Part shown: positions 7,411-13,548 of the stretch, piece after piece
Layout: every line of letters begins with the position of its first letter
How positions within the stretch are numbered: the first letter of the stretch is position 1
Assembly: GCA_029865515.1 (NCBI GenBank)
Contig: JAOUGQ010000047.1
Location: forward strand, 1 to 15,751
Direction: 5' to 3'
Source of the DNA: Nitrospirota bacterium
Lineage (GTDB): Bacteria; Nitrospirota; Nitrospiria; Nitrospirales; UBA8639
DNA length: 15,751 bases
Notes under the pieces: model-generated
The model's database searches: none
Seen by the model: the letters and a program-made list of their open reading frames with translations, nothing else
Told to the model about the DNA's origin: nothing
Translations under genes and position numbers: made by a program

Positions 7411-7986
7411 TTAAAAAATCGCTGTGCTTGACATGGTGATGCTATTGGCAGTGGATAGCCCCCCCCATCCCAATTGAGCACTCAGAGCTCCCACAGGGGT
7501 AATCGGATCATGTTCATAAAAGACTTTCACCACGGTGAATTGTTCTACCGTCGCGCCGGTACCGGGAGCCCATTTAAGATAATCATAAAGGTTTGCCGGT
7601 AAATCACAGTTCGGTTGAGTTGGAGGTTGTACCCCGTTGCTTAAGCCTCCACGGTCAACGACTGCACAGGTGGGGTTTGGGTTCACATTGTTTCCGGCCG
7701 TGACCTGGGCTAGGTAAATATGAAATTTGGATGGCTGGTTTTTAAAATCCAGGGCATTGTTGGTGGATTCAAGCAGATCCATCATGTTCGCCGATGTCGT
7801 CAAGTTTCGTGAGGCTAGACTCGCGCCTTCTCTGGCTAACTGCGTGAGGGCATTGCGTTCGTTGATGATTGACCCGTATTCGACAATGCCAAATGCCATA
7901 AAGAGAAAAATCATAAAGGAAAAGGCCAGTTCGACGGAAGCGGCTCCCCGATCATTCCGTCCAGCCTGTAAAATTCGTGCAATCAT
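7411..7986 (-). CDS. TadE-like pseudopilin (third gene of the tad cluster)
   Basis: A 191-residue protein of the TadE-like family. The short basic N-terminus is followed by RGAASVEL (13-20), with the Glu that follows the prepilin-like processing position, then a transmembrane helix (20-42) and EYGSIINERNALTQLAREGA, the TadE signature. The remaining periplasmic part is variable and ends in a strand pair. TadE and TadF proteins are minor pseudopilins cut by the TadV peptidase and needed for Flp pilus assembly at the inner membrane. The start codon overlaps the stop of the previous gene by 4 bases (ATGA, 7986-7983), indicating translational coupling. An AGGAGG at 7998-7993 sits 6 bases before the ATG. 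There is no clear terminator after the stop. Confidence 0.85.
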   Translation of the reverse strand: MIARILQAGRNDRGAASVELAFSFMIFLFMAFGIVEYGSIINERNALTQLAREGASLASRNLTTSANMMDLLESTNNALDFKNQPSKFHIYLAQVTAGNNVNPNPTCAVVDRGGLSNGVQPPTQPNCDLPANLYDYLKWAPGTGATVEQFTVVKVFYEHDPITPVGALSAQLGWGGLSTANSITMSSTAIF

Positions 7987-8516
7987 GAGCCCCCTCCTAA
8001 GATGAAATTTTCATTGCGGTATGTTCCCTCGGAAGACATCAATATAGAACTTCCCCCTCCAAAGAATCCGCCAATCAATTGTGTAAAAAATTGATGAGTG
8101 AATTGCACTCTCACACGCATAAACGCTCCGGCACCACCCGCACTCGCCGTCGCCACAACTGCAGGATCATCAGGGTCGGTAAAATCGGCATCGACGGGGA
8201 AAATAAATATTTGTGACGGGTCAATGTCCATAACATTTTTAGCACTGTCTTGAATCGCTTTTTTGATAGAGTCTTCACGGGATAAGGAATTCCCGTTGCC
8301 ATCGGTTAAAGTCGCGCCAACGGTTCCAATGCGAATTCCCTCTCTTGTGGCCGAGGTGAGTGTGTTCTGGTGCACAAAAAACCAACCAAATTCCGCTACG
8401 GAAAAGAGCGCGATGAGAAACACGAGCATGGTCGCCCCAACTTCAACGGCCGAAACTCCCGCCTCCGTTTTGCATGGGGCTATTACCTTGCCCAAAGACT
8501 TGATCAAGCGGTTCAT
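7983..8516 (-). CDS. TadE-like pseudopilin (second gene of the tad cluster)
   Basis: A 177-residue TadE-like protein: basic N-terminus, EAGVSAVEVG at 19-28 with the conserved Glu at 25, a transmembrane helix about 27-48, then HQNTLTSATREGIRIG, the typical TadE continuation. The C-terminal part includes a DPDDP acidic stretch and a Gly-rich FIGGG-like region near the end. The ATG at 8534 would add six residues, but AGGAGG at 8530-8525 lies after it and 8 bases before the ATG at 8516, so 8516 is chosen. It follows the TadG-like gene by 69 bases and overlaps the next TadE gene by 4 bases. It should insert in the inner membrane and take part in Flp-type pilus assembly or a related secretion structure. 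Confidence 0.85.
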   Translation of the reverse strand: MNRLIKSLGKVIAPCKTEAGVSAVEVGATMLVFLIALFSVAEFGWFFVHQNTLTSATREGIRIGTVGATLTDGNGNSLSREDSIKKAIQDSAKNVMDIDPSQIFIFPVDADFTDPDDPAVVATASAGGAGAFMRVRVQFTHQFFTQLIGGFFGGGSSILMSSEGTYRNENFILGGGS

Positions 8517-8524
8517 CGGGGCAT

Positions 8525-8530
8525 CCTCCT
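8525..8530 (-). promoter_or_regulatory. Ribosome binding site deciding the start of the second tad gene
   Basis: AGGAGG on the minus strand, 8 bases before the ATG at 8516. It rules against the in-frame ATG at 8534, which lies upstream of it. Confidence 0.8.
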
Positions 8531-8585
8531 GCATGTTGTACCCATCAACCCAATCATGCGTTCCGTGTCTGTCATGGTGATTTGC

Positions 8586-9893
8586 CTAGCTGGTCAGCAC
8601 GAGTTTGAGAATATTCGCGATTTGTTGGAAGATTCCCGCCAGTTCCGATGAATCGGGGGTATAGTAAGCAAAATCAGGTCCGCTGGAGAGATTCCCGAGA
8701 AATACCGGATCTACGGCCCCCAATCCAATGGTATAGATTTCAATGCCTTGCGCTTTGATTGCCGCGGCATTGTCAATAGCCATCTGGGTCGCAAGATAGG
8801 TTAGATAATTGGCGAGTGGCGTCTGGGGGATATTACATTGCTGGGAATCGTACCCTGACGTCTGTCCAAAGCTATCTAACCCATAGGTGGAATCGGTGAA
8901 GACGTACCATCGTGTGTTTAATTTGTTGGTGACGCCTTGAGAAGTGGTATTGGGACAAGCTGTACTTCCGGAAGATTTTCCGTCGCCGGTAATATGAACC
9001 TTGTTCACACTAAACAAAGAGTATTGTTGGTCTGGTTTTTGTAGGGATAGATACACTAAGGAACCTCCAAGTGCGGCTACCCCGTCATAATCGGTGCCGT
9101 TATATTTAAACTGGCCCCGAAAAGCAGTGGGATTTCCATCCGAGAAAAAGACCATGACTTGCTTGCTTCGTTCATTCGCAGGGACACCGGATTGGTCGGT
9201 CCAGGGGAGGACCAGAGCCTGGGCTAAGGCGTCTTCGGCATTAGTCCCCCCAGAAGCATTGAGTCCATTAATTGCCGACGTGATGGGGGAAACGTACCCA
9301 TGATCCATGGCAAATAATGTTTGGACCCCTGAGGCAAAGGTCAACAAGGCAAATCTATTATCGTTTTCCTGATCTTCAAAGTTTTCTACGAATTGTTTGG
9401 CCCCATCTTTCAGGTCACTTATTGGGCTGCCCCCCATTGACCCCGAAACATCCAGAACTAAGGCAATTTCAGCGTTTCGGAGTTTGGCTGATCCATCAGC
9501 ACCGATATTGGTTGTGCTCTGACTTCCATCAAGCACTTTTGCCAAGGTATTGATGGAATTTGTTGAGCCTTGAACGGTAATTTTCCCGTTTCCGTCATCG
9601 CTGACCGTAAAAGTCGGGGCATCGGTCCCTAGCAGGCCGGGAGGAAAGTTAGCCTGAGCCACTTCCTGGACAAACCCGTGAAGATCGGCAATGTTCGGAT
9701 TGTTGACGTTTTTGGCTCCTGCAAAGGCGGCCCCATCGATGGCCTTGCTCATCTCTCCCTGGATGGCATACCACCGTCCAACTTCAATGCCCAGGGCTGC
9801 AAACCCAAACAGGGCTACGATTGCAATGGCCGTGATCATAATGTACGCGCCATGTTGGTTGCGCAACGGATTCTTCATTAAATAGCGTCCCAT
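8586..9893 (-). CDS. TadG-like protein with Tad domain and von Willebrand factor A domain
   Basis: A 435-residue protein. Residues 13-60 are the Tad domain: NQHGAYIMI leading into a transmembrane helix (17-37), then LGIEVGRWYAIQGEMSKAID, the hallmark of TadG proteins. Residues about 142-420 are a vWA domain with an intact metal-ion-dependent adhesion site: DVSGS (D148, S150, S152), T217 in SGGTNAEDAL, and D252 in FFSDGNP. TadG is a periplasm-facing protein anchored in the inner membrane, thought to help Flp pilus assembly or surface attachment. The frame continues to an ATG at 9956, but GGGGAG at 9908-9903 sits 9 bases before the ATG at 9893, where the Tad region begins. It is the first gene of the three-gene tad operon. 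The rest of the tad machinery (ATPase, secretin, TadB/C) is not in this window. Confidence 0.88.
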   Translation of the reverse strand: MGRYLMKNPLRNQHGAYIMITAIAIVALFGFAALGIEVGRWYAIQGEMSKAIDGAAFAGAKNVNNPNIADLHGFVQEVAQANFPPGLLGTDAPTFTVSDDGNGKITVQGSTNSINTLAKVLDGSQSTTNIGADGSAKLRNAEIALVLDVSGSMGGSPISDLKDGAKQFVENFEDQENDNRFALLTFASGVQTLFAMDHGYVSPITSAINGLNASGGTNAEDALAQALVLPWTDQSGVPANERSKQVMVFFSDGNPTAFRGQFKYNGTDYDGVAALGGSLVYLSLQKPDQQYSLFSVNKVHITGDGKSSGSTACPNTTSQGVTNKLNTRWYVFTDSTYGLDSFGQTSGYDSQQCNIPQTPLANYLTYLATQMAIDNAAAIKAQGIEIYTIGLGAVDPVFLGNLSSGPDFAYYTPDSSELAGIFQQIANILKLVLTS

Positions 9894-10454
9894 GTTCCGT
9901 GTCTCCCCGGATAAAAGGATCAAAAACTTCATCACCAAGTGGCAATCAATTTCCAACCTCTCTAACAGCGGTTCTTCGATAAAAGCCTATCGACTGAATT
10001 TTTTAAAACTTGCCGAAAGAAAATTTTGCTGAAATTCGCAACTTTCTCTCTATTGTGTTTTTTTCTTTTAGGAAATGGATGCTTTTGGGAACTTCTGAGG
10101 GATTATTCCTGAAAAAACACGGCTGGGTTCATTTATTTCCCCATAGGGCAATATGTGGTAAACGGGTTTCCCGGTGGTGATGAGCCAGAAAAATCGGTTG
10201 GGGAGGTGAGACCATTCCGGCTAGAAAGATTGGGGCAGATCGGCTTGTGACTGAAGATCCTGCCTCCCTCATTCCTTGAGCGAAAAGAGCCCTTCCTTGT
10301 TTCACAAGACGATTATCTGAGCTGGGGTGGGTGAGATTGTATCCGATATTTTTTCTGCGAAGGAATGGGCGTCGGAAGTTGAAGGGAGCAGATTGTGCCC
10401 CACCAAAGTCAGATTATTTGATTCAGGGAGGTATGCGATCCACTGCGTGGGTCT
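9894..10454. other. Gene-free stretch of about 560 bp before the tad cluster
   Basis: It separates the end of the TPR gene from the start of the tad operon. The part 9985-10090 is strikingly A/T-rich (runs of T and A), as expected of the tad promoter region, but I cannot pin a convincing -35/-10 pair. A 5-bp hairpin CGATA/TATCG lies at 9977-9992. The rest (10090-10454) shows no credible reading frame or RNA gene; the small open frame at 10327-10527 on the + strand overlaps the TPR gene and lacks support. Confidence 0.5.
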
Positions 10455-11531
10455 TTATTTCTCAAGTTGGTTGAGTAATTGTTGGATCCGGGGGTCCTTT
10501 CCGCCCAGGTCGAGATATTGTTTATAGTGGTTCCGGGCTTGAAGGAGATCTTTCTTGTGAAATTCATAAAAGGCCCCTAGATTGAAATGCCCATCCAGGG
10601 AATTCGGTTGGAGAGCGATTCCCTTCTGATAGGCCTGTTCCGCCTCCGCTAGCTGTTGGTTTCCTGCCAGGAGCACGCCAAGGTTAAAAAAGGCTTCGGC
10701 ATCCTTGGGCTTGAGTTGGCTCACGCGCTGAAACTGCTCAATGGCCTTTAGTTGGTCCCCTTGTTGTTGGTAGAGGAATCCAAGGTTGTAATGGGCTTCC
10801 GAATGGACAGGGTTCGCCTGAATGACGTGTTGGTAGGCGGATATCGCCTGGATCGGTTGATTCTGCCGTTCGGCAATTCGGGCCAGCAAATACCATCCGT
10901 CCGCATGCTGGGGGTAGTGCTCAGTCAATTGGGTGAGCAGCGGCAGGGCCAGGTCGAACTCTTCGGTTTGCATGTACTGTGCAGACAGGTTATAGAGCGC
11001 TTCCGGTTGTAAGGGTTGTTGGGTAAGAACAGTCTGGTATTCCTGAGTGGCCTGATTCGTTAATGCCAGCTGGTCGAATAATTTAGCGAGGGTGAGCCGG
11101 GCCTCCCAAAAACGCGGATAAATGTTCAGAGCCTGTTGAACTGCGTTCTGGGCTTCTTTCATCTTTTCTTGTTTGATAAAGAGTAAGGCTAAATCATACT
11201 GCGCTTGAGCTAAATTCGGGTTAAGCTGAATCGCCTGTTGAAGGGCGGGAATCGCGCGTTCAGGTTGTTGCGTGAGTTGAAACTCCACCAGGCCATACAG
11301 ATGGTGCGCTTCAGCAAAAGCCGGAAATTCCTGGATGGCCTGTTCAAGCAATGGTTTGGCTTTCTTGAAATCCTGGCTTTCAACAGCCACAAGAGCTTCA
11401 CGATAGAGATTGCCGGCCTCGTGACTCAATGCCGGCAAGGGCCAGAGGAGAACAAGGCATAGGAATATTTTCTTCCAAGGGATATCTGAAAGGGGAGAGC
11501 ACAATCGTTTGGCGTTGGTCGAATTTAGCAT
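10455..11531 (-). CDS. Exported TPR-repeat protein
   Basis: A 358-residue protein with a long N-region and a hydrophobic signal or anchor segment (23-36, ending PALS before HEAG), so it is exported to the periplasm or held at the membrane. The rest is made of nine consecutive tetratricopeptide repeats of 34-35 residues. They are recognisable by the regular A-x-x-x-L/Y-G/A pattern and the Pro that closes each unit (EFP, QLNP, NIYP, TQQP, EHYP, QANP, QLKP, ALQP). TPR arrays act as protein-protein scaffolds in envelope complexes such as pilus, exopolysaccharide or cytochrome assembly. No catalytic domain is present, so the partner is unknown. A weak AGGAC lies 5 bases before the ATG at 11531. 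It is next to the tad operon on the same strand but separated by 560 bp, so a shared transcript is doubtful. Confidence 0.87.
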   Translation of the reverse strand: MLNSTNAKRLCSPLSDIPWKKIFLCLVLLWPLPALSHEAGNLYREALVAVESQDFKKAKPLLEQAIQEFPAFAEAHHLYGLVEFQLTQQPERAIPALQQAIQLNPNLAQAQYDLALLFIKQEKMKEAQNAVQQALNIYPRFWEARLTLAKLFDQLALTNQATQEYQTVLTQQPLQPEALYNLSAQYMQTEEFDLALPLLTQLTEHYPQHADGWYLLARIAERQNQPIQAISAYQHVIQANPVHSEAHYNLGFLYQQQGDQLKAIEQFQRVSQLKPKDAEAFFNLGVLLAGNQQLAEAEQAYQKGIALQPNSLDGHFNLGAFYEFHKKDLLQARNHYKQYLDLGGKDPRIQQLLNQLEK

Positions 11532-11750
11532 CTGTGTCCTATCGCATTTGAAGCCACGGCCAATATTGCGAATCTGGAAATATCGAGGGGTGGGATTCTA
11601 ACCCATCACACATCGATTCGCGAGACGCAGCTTCAGTGAGTCAAAGGGAAAAATGCTAAGGATTGGTAGTTCTTGGTGCCTCACGCGAGATTTCCTGGAA
11701 GAGAATGAAAATGAGCGATGAGCCATGGGCACTCCACAATTCATACAGTA

Positions 11751-11783
11751 AAGCCCTGCCTCCAAGGAAAAGAAGCAGGGCTT
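11751..11783 (-). terminator. Perfect 9-bp hairpin after the secreted beta-rich gene
   Basis: AAGCCCTGC (11751-11759) and GCAGGGCTT (11775-11783) pair perfectly around a 15-base loop. It starts 35 bases past the stop at 11818 on the minus strand, a terminator-like position, but only two or three T residues follow on that strand. It may be a weak terminator or an mRNA 3' end stabiliser. Confidence 0.5.
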
Positions 11784-11817
11784 GTTGTATGGGGAAGGGA
11801 GGAAAAAACCTTTCCCA

Positions 11818-12312
11818 CTATCGGAGAACGAGTAATTGCCCGGATAATCCCCCTTTGTCAGCCGGATTGCTATAAATTAACAAATTGTTGGCTGTCACAT
11901 ACGTGAGATCACTCATAGGAATGCCAATATATTTCGTTTCCCCTGGTTTTAAGGTCAGGGAGGTATTTAATGATGTTGGCCCGGCCATGGCCGAGTCTGC
12001 CGAAAGATGAAACGTATAGTCTGCAGTCAACTTATTGGTCACTTGTAAGAGAACCGGCCGCCCGGCTCTTCCACCGATGCCCCCTGCCACAAGGTTGAGA
12101 ATTGCCGTTGGAGGGAACCAGGCATTCTTTCCGCCAATCTCCATGGCCGTAAAAGCCAGATCCACATCAAGCGCCTTAAACGCTTGTCCAGTGACAGAGC
12201 CTGTTTCGAGATCGCCGATTTCCACGCCCCCGGATTGAAGAGCCATCACGGGAGATCCAAGACACAAGGCACCGAACAGAAGAAAACCTGAGAAGATGAC
12301 AGAGATGCGCAT
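11818..12312 (-). CDS. Exported beta-sandwich protein, cupredoxin-like but lacking copper ligands
   Basis: A 164-residue protein with a signal peptide (1-24, ending VMA before LQSGG). I do not recognise a named family. The part from about 86 onward reads like a cupredoxin: VLLQVTNKLTADYTFHL (87-103), TLKPGETKYIGIP (120-132), a SDL turn, then LLIYSNPADKGGLSGQLLV (144-162). In copper proteins the last loop would carry Cys, His and Met/His; here those places are Ser, Pro-Ala and Asp, so copper binding is unlikely if the resemblance is real. An ATG at 12315 is also in frame; AAGGAGG (12325-12319) is 3 bases from it and 6 from 12312, favouring 12312. It is probably a periplasmic protein transcribed alone. 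Fold assignment is an inference from pattern only. Confidence 0.78.
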   Translation of the reverse strand: MRISVIFSGFLLFGALCLGSPVMALQSGGVEIGDLETGSVTGQAFKALDVDLAFTAMEIGGKNAWFPPTAILNLVAGGIGGRAGRPVLLQVTNKLTADYTFHLSADSAMAGPTSLNTSLTLKPGETKYIGIPMSDLTYVTANNLLIYSNPADKGGLSGQLLVLR

Positions 12313-12318
12313 CATAAT

Positions 12319-12325
12319 CCTCCTT
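12319..12325 (-). promoter_or_regulatory. Ribosome binding site of the secreted beta-rich gene
   Basis: AAGGAGG on the minus strand, 6 bases from the ATG at 12312 and 3 from the ATG at 12315. Confidence 0.75.
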
Positions 12326-12416
12326 TGAATACGTATTGATGAAAGTAAACAATGTTAGAAGATCCATTCGTCGGCATGTGGATCCTGCTCATGTTTCAAC
12401 TTTCGGATTCCGTGAA

Positions 12417-12464
12417 GATCGGGATGAAGAGCGGAGGTAGGCGATACCAGGCTCCATCCCGATC
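12417..12464. repeat. Nested hairpin-forming inverted repeat
   Basis: GATCGGGATG (12417-12426) is a perfect inverted repeat of CATCCCGATC (12455-12464). Inside it GAGC (12429-12432) pairs with GCTC (12451-12454), and GGTA (12436-12439) with TACC (12445-12448) around a 5-base loop. The 48-base element can thus form a three-part stem of 18 pairs. It lies about 105 bases upstream of the start of the secreted beta-rich gene on the minus strand and has no T-run on either side, so it is not an ordinary terminator. It could be a leader-RNA structure, a small-RNA stem or a protein binding site. Confidence 0.6.
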
Positions 12465-12856
12465 GTTCTCCACAGAAGGAGGATGGTGTTTCTAGGGGGG
12501 TCAGGGGTCCCTATTGCGCACCCTCACTCCAGATGACCGATATGCTTAAAAAACGGTCAGGATATCCTCTTGCCTTGGGCCATGGAGGTTCAAAAATGAG
12601 GATATAGCCAACCGGAGGAGAGTATAGGAAGAACCCAAAAGGCCGTCTACAGATCCGTGCTCATCGATGCAACAGTTTCTCCATATTTTTGGGGTGGGAG
12701 TTCATTCCATTGCCTATTATTCAGGAATTTCAAGAAGGCGTGGGCTTAACGAGATTGATGCGGCGTGCACAATTTCTAAACTTGTGAGAAAAATTTCCAC
12801 TTGTGTTGGTAGTTCCGGCAAATTATGATCAAGATCCATTCGCGTTCTTTGAAGAA

Positions 12857-12873
12857 GAATGGTGGTACCATTC
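12857..12873 (+). promoter_or_regulatory. Operator-like 7-bp inverted repeat upstream of the SmbP-like gene
   Basis: GAATGGT and ACCATTC pair perfectly around GGT, ending 46 bases before the ATG at 12920. A loose -35 (TTGAAG, 12849-12854) and -10 (TTCAAT, 12871-12876) flank it with 16-bp spacing, each matching four of six consensus bases, so the repeat would lie in the promoter spacer. A regulator site is an inference. Confidence 0.35.
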
Positions 12874-12905
12874 AATTTGTTCCATTCCTTGTTTTTATTT
12901 TTAAC

Positions 12906-12911
12906 AAAGGA
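12906..12911 (+). promoter_or_regulatory. Ribosome binding site of the SmbP-like gene
   Basis: AAAGGAG-type site 8 bases before the ATG at 12920, well placed and the only good one nearby. Confidence 0.75.
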
Positions 12912-12919
12912 GATGAGGT

Positions 12920-13273
12920 ATGCTACTGAAGGGGTCCCGATTCATTCGGATTGTCGGTTGTGTTGGAGTGCTGGGCTTCTTGTCTGTTCCGGCTGTCGGG
13001 TTGGCGGAGGCCGATAAGCATCTGCACGAAGCGATTGGGCATGCCGGCGAGGCAAAAGCCCATGGAGAAATGGGGCATGCCGGTGAAGCGACAAAGCATG
13101 CCGAGGAGGCCCTTTCTCATGCCGATGCCGCCAAACAAGAAGGTGCCAATGCCCATGTCAGTGAGGGGATGAGCCATCTCAACGAAGCCGTCGAACATGG
13201 CAAACAGGGACACGGCGAAGTCGCAGGCGAGCACAGTCAGGAAGCCTTGAAGCATCTCCAACAGGGCCATTAA
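12920..13273 (+). CDS. SmbP-like small periplasmic His-rich metal-binding protein
   Basis: A 117-residue protein with a signal peptide (1-29, ending GLA before EADKH). The mature 88 residues are nearly all Ala, Glu, Gly, Lys and His, with 14 His. Twelve of them fall in four triplets spaced exactly seven apart: 34-41-48, 53-60-67, 79-86-93 and 98-105-112. This matches SmbP of Nitrosomonas europaea, a four-helix bundle that binds copper and other divalent metals through heptad His. The second half (79-112) repeats the spacing of the first half (34-67) exactly, 45 residues later, indicating an internal duplication. The likely job is periplasmic buffering or delivery of copper or a similar metal. 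It has a good ribosome site, its own terminator, and converges on a TonB receptor gene. The family call is by pattern, but the pattern is very distinctive. Confidence 0.87.
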   Translation: MLLKGSRFIRIVGCVGVLGFLSVPAVGLAEADKHLHEAIGHAGEAKAHGEMGHAGEATKHAEEALSHADAAKQEGANAHVSEGMSHLNEAVEHGKQGHGEVAGEHSQEALKHLQQGH

Positions 13274-13294
13274 ATCGTTCTCTTTGGGCGAAGT

Positions 13295-13332
13295 AAAAAC
13301 GGCGGGGCACGGAATGTGCCTCGCCGTTTTTT
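13295..13332 (+). terminator. Strong intrinsic terminator after the SmbP-like gene (possibly bidirectional)
   Basis: A 16-bp stem (13295-13310 with 13316-13331, one G-T wobble) with the 5-base loop GGAAT, starting with AAAAA and ending in six T residues. It is 21 bases past the stop at 13273. The A-run on the left would give a T-run on the minus strand too, so it can also stop transcription coming from the TonB receptor side. Confidence 0.92.
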
Positions 13333-13490
13333 ATTGGGGTTGTCTCAGATGATCAGCCCTTGTATTTCAGGGATGGCATTCAACCCGAATGAGAAGCATT
13401 GCGACTAAAGGCTGCGGCGAAAAGGGTGTACTGCCAAATGCCTTGCCTCATCGATTGTCAGCTTCAGGCTGCTTTGCGGGCAATACGGCA

Positions 13491-13519
13491 GGTGAGGGGG
13501 CTTCATAGCCGCCCTCACC
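13491..13519 (-). repeat. Hairpin downstream of the TonB receptor gene
   Basis: GGTGAGGG (13491-13498) pairs with CCCTCACC (13512-13519). GGC (13499-13501) then pairs with GCC (13508-13510) around TTCATA, with one bulged G. It lies 30 bases past the receptor stop codon on the minus strand but has no T-run there, so it may protect the mRNA 3' end or pause transcription before the stronger hairpin at 13295-13332. Confidence 0.45.
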
Positions 13520-13548
13520 CATCCTGTTTTTAGCAATGTGTGGAAAAA

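Larger units (their letters stand above)
12326..12919. other. Gene-free stretch of about 590 bp between divergent genes
   Basis: It lies between the divergent secreted beta-rich gene (minus) and the SmbP-like gene (plus), so it must carry both promoters. It contains the nested hairpin at 12417-12464, an 8-bp inverted repeat ATATCCTC/GAGGATAT (12562-12569 and 12598-12605), and a 7-bp inverted repeat close to the SmbP-like gene. No open frame with a credible start and ribosome site is visible; the longest I traced (starting near 12543) ends after 22 codons. Confidence 0.5.

Noticed and set aside
12923..13270. 115-residue open frame antisense to the SmbP-like gene
   Set aside because: It mirrors the repeated His codons (CAT/CAC read as ATG/GTG) of the real gene and lacks a ribosome site.
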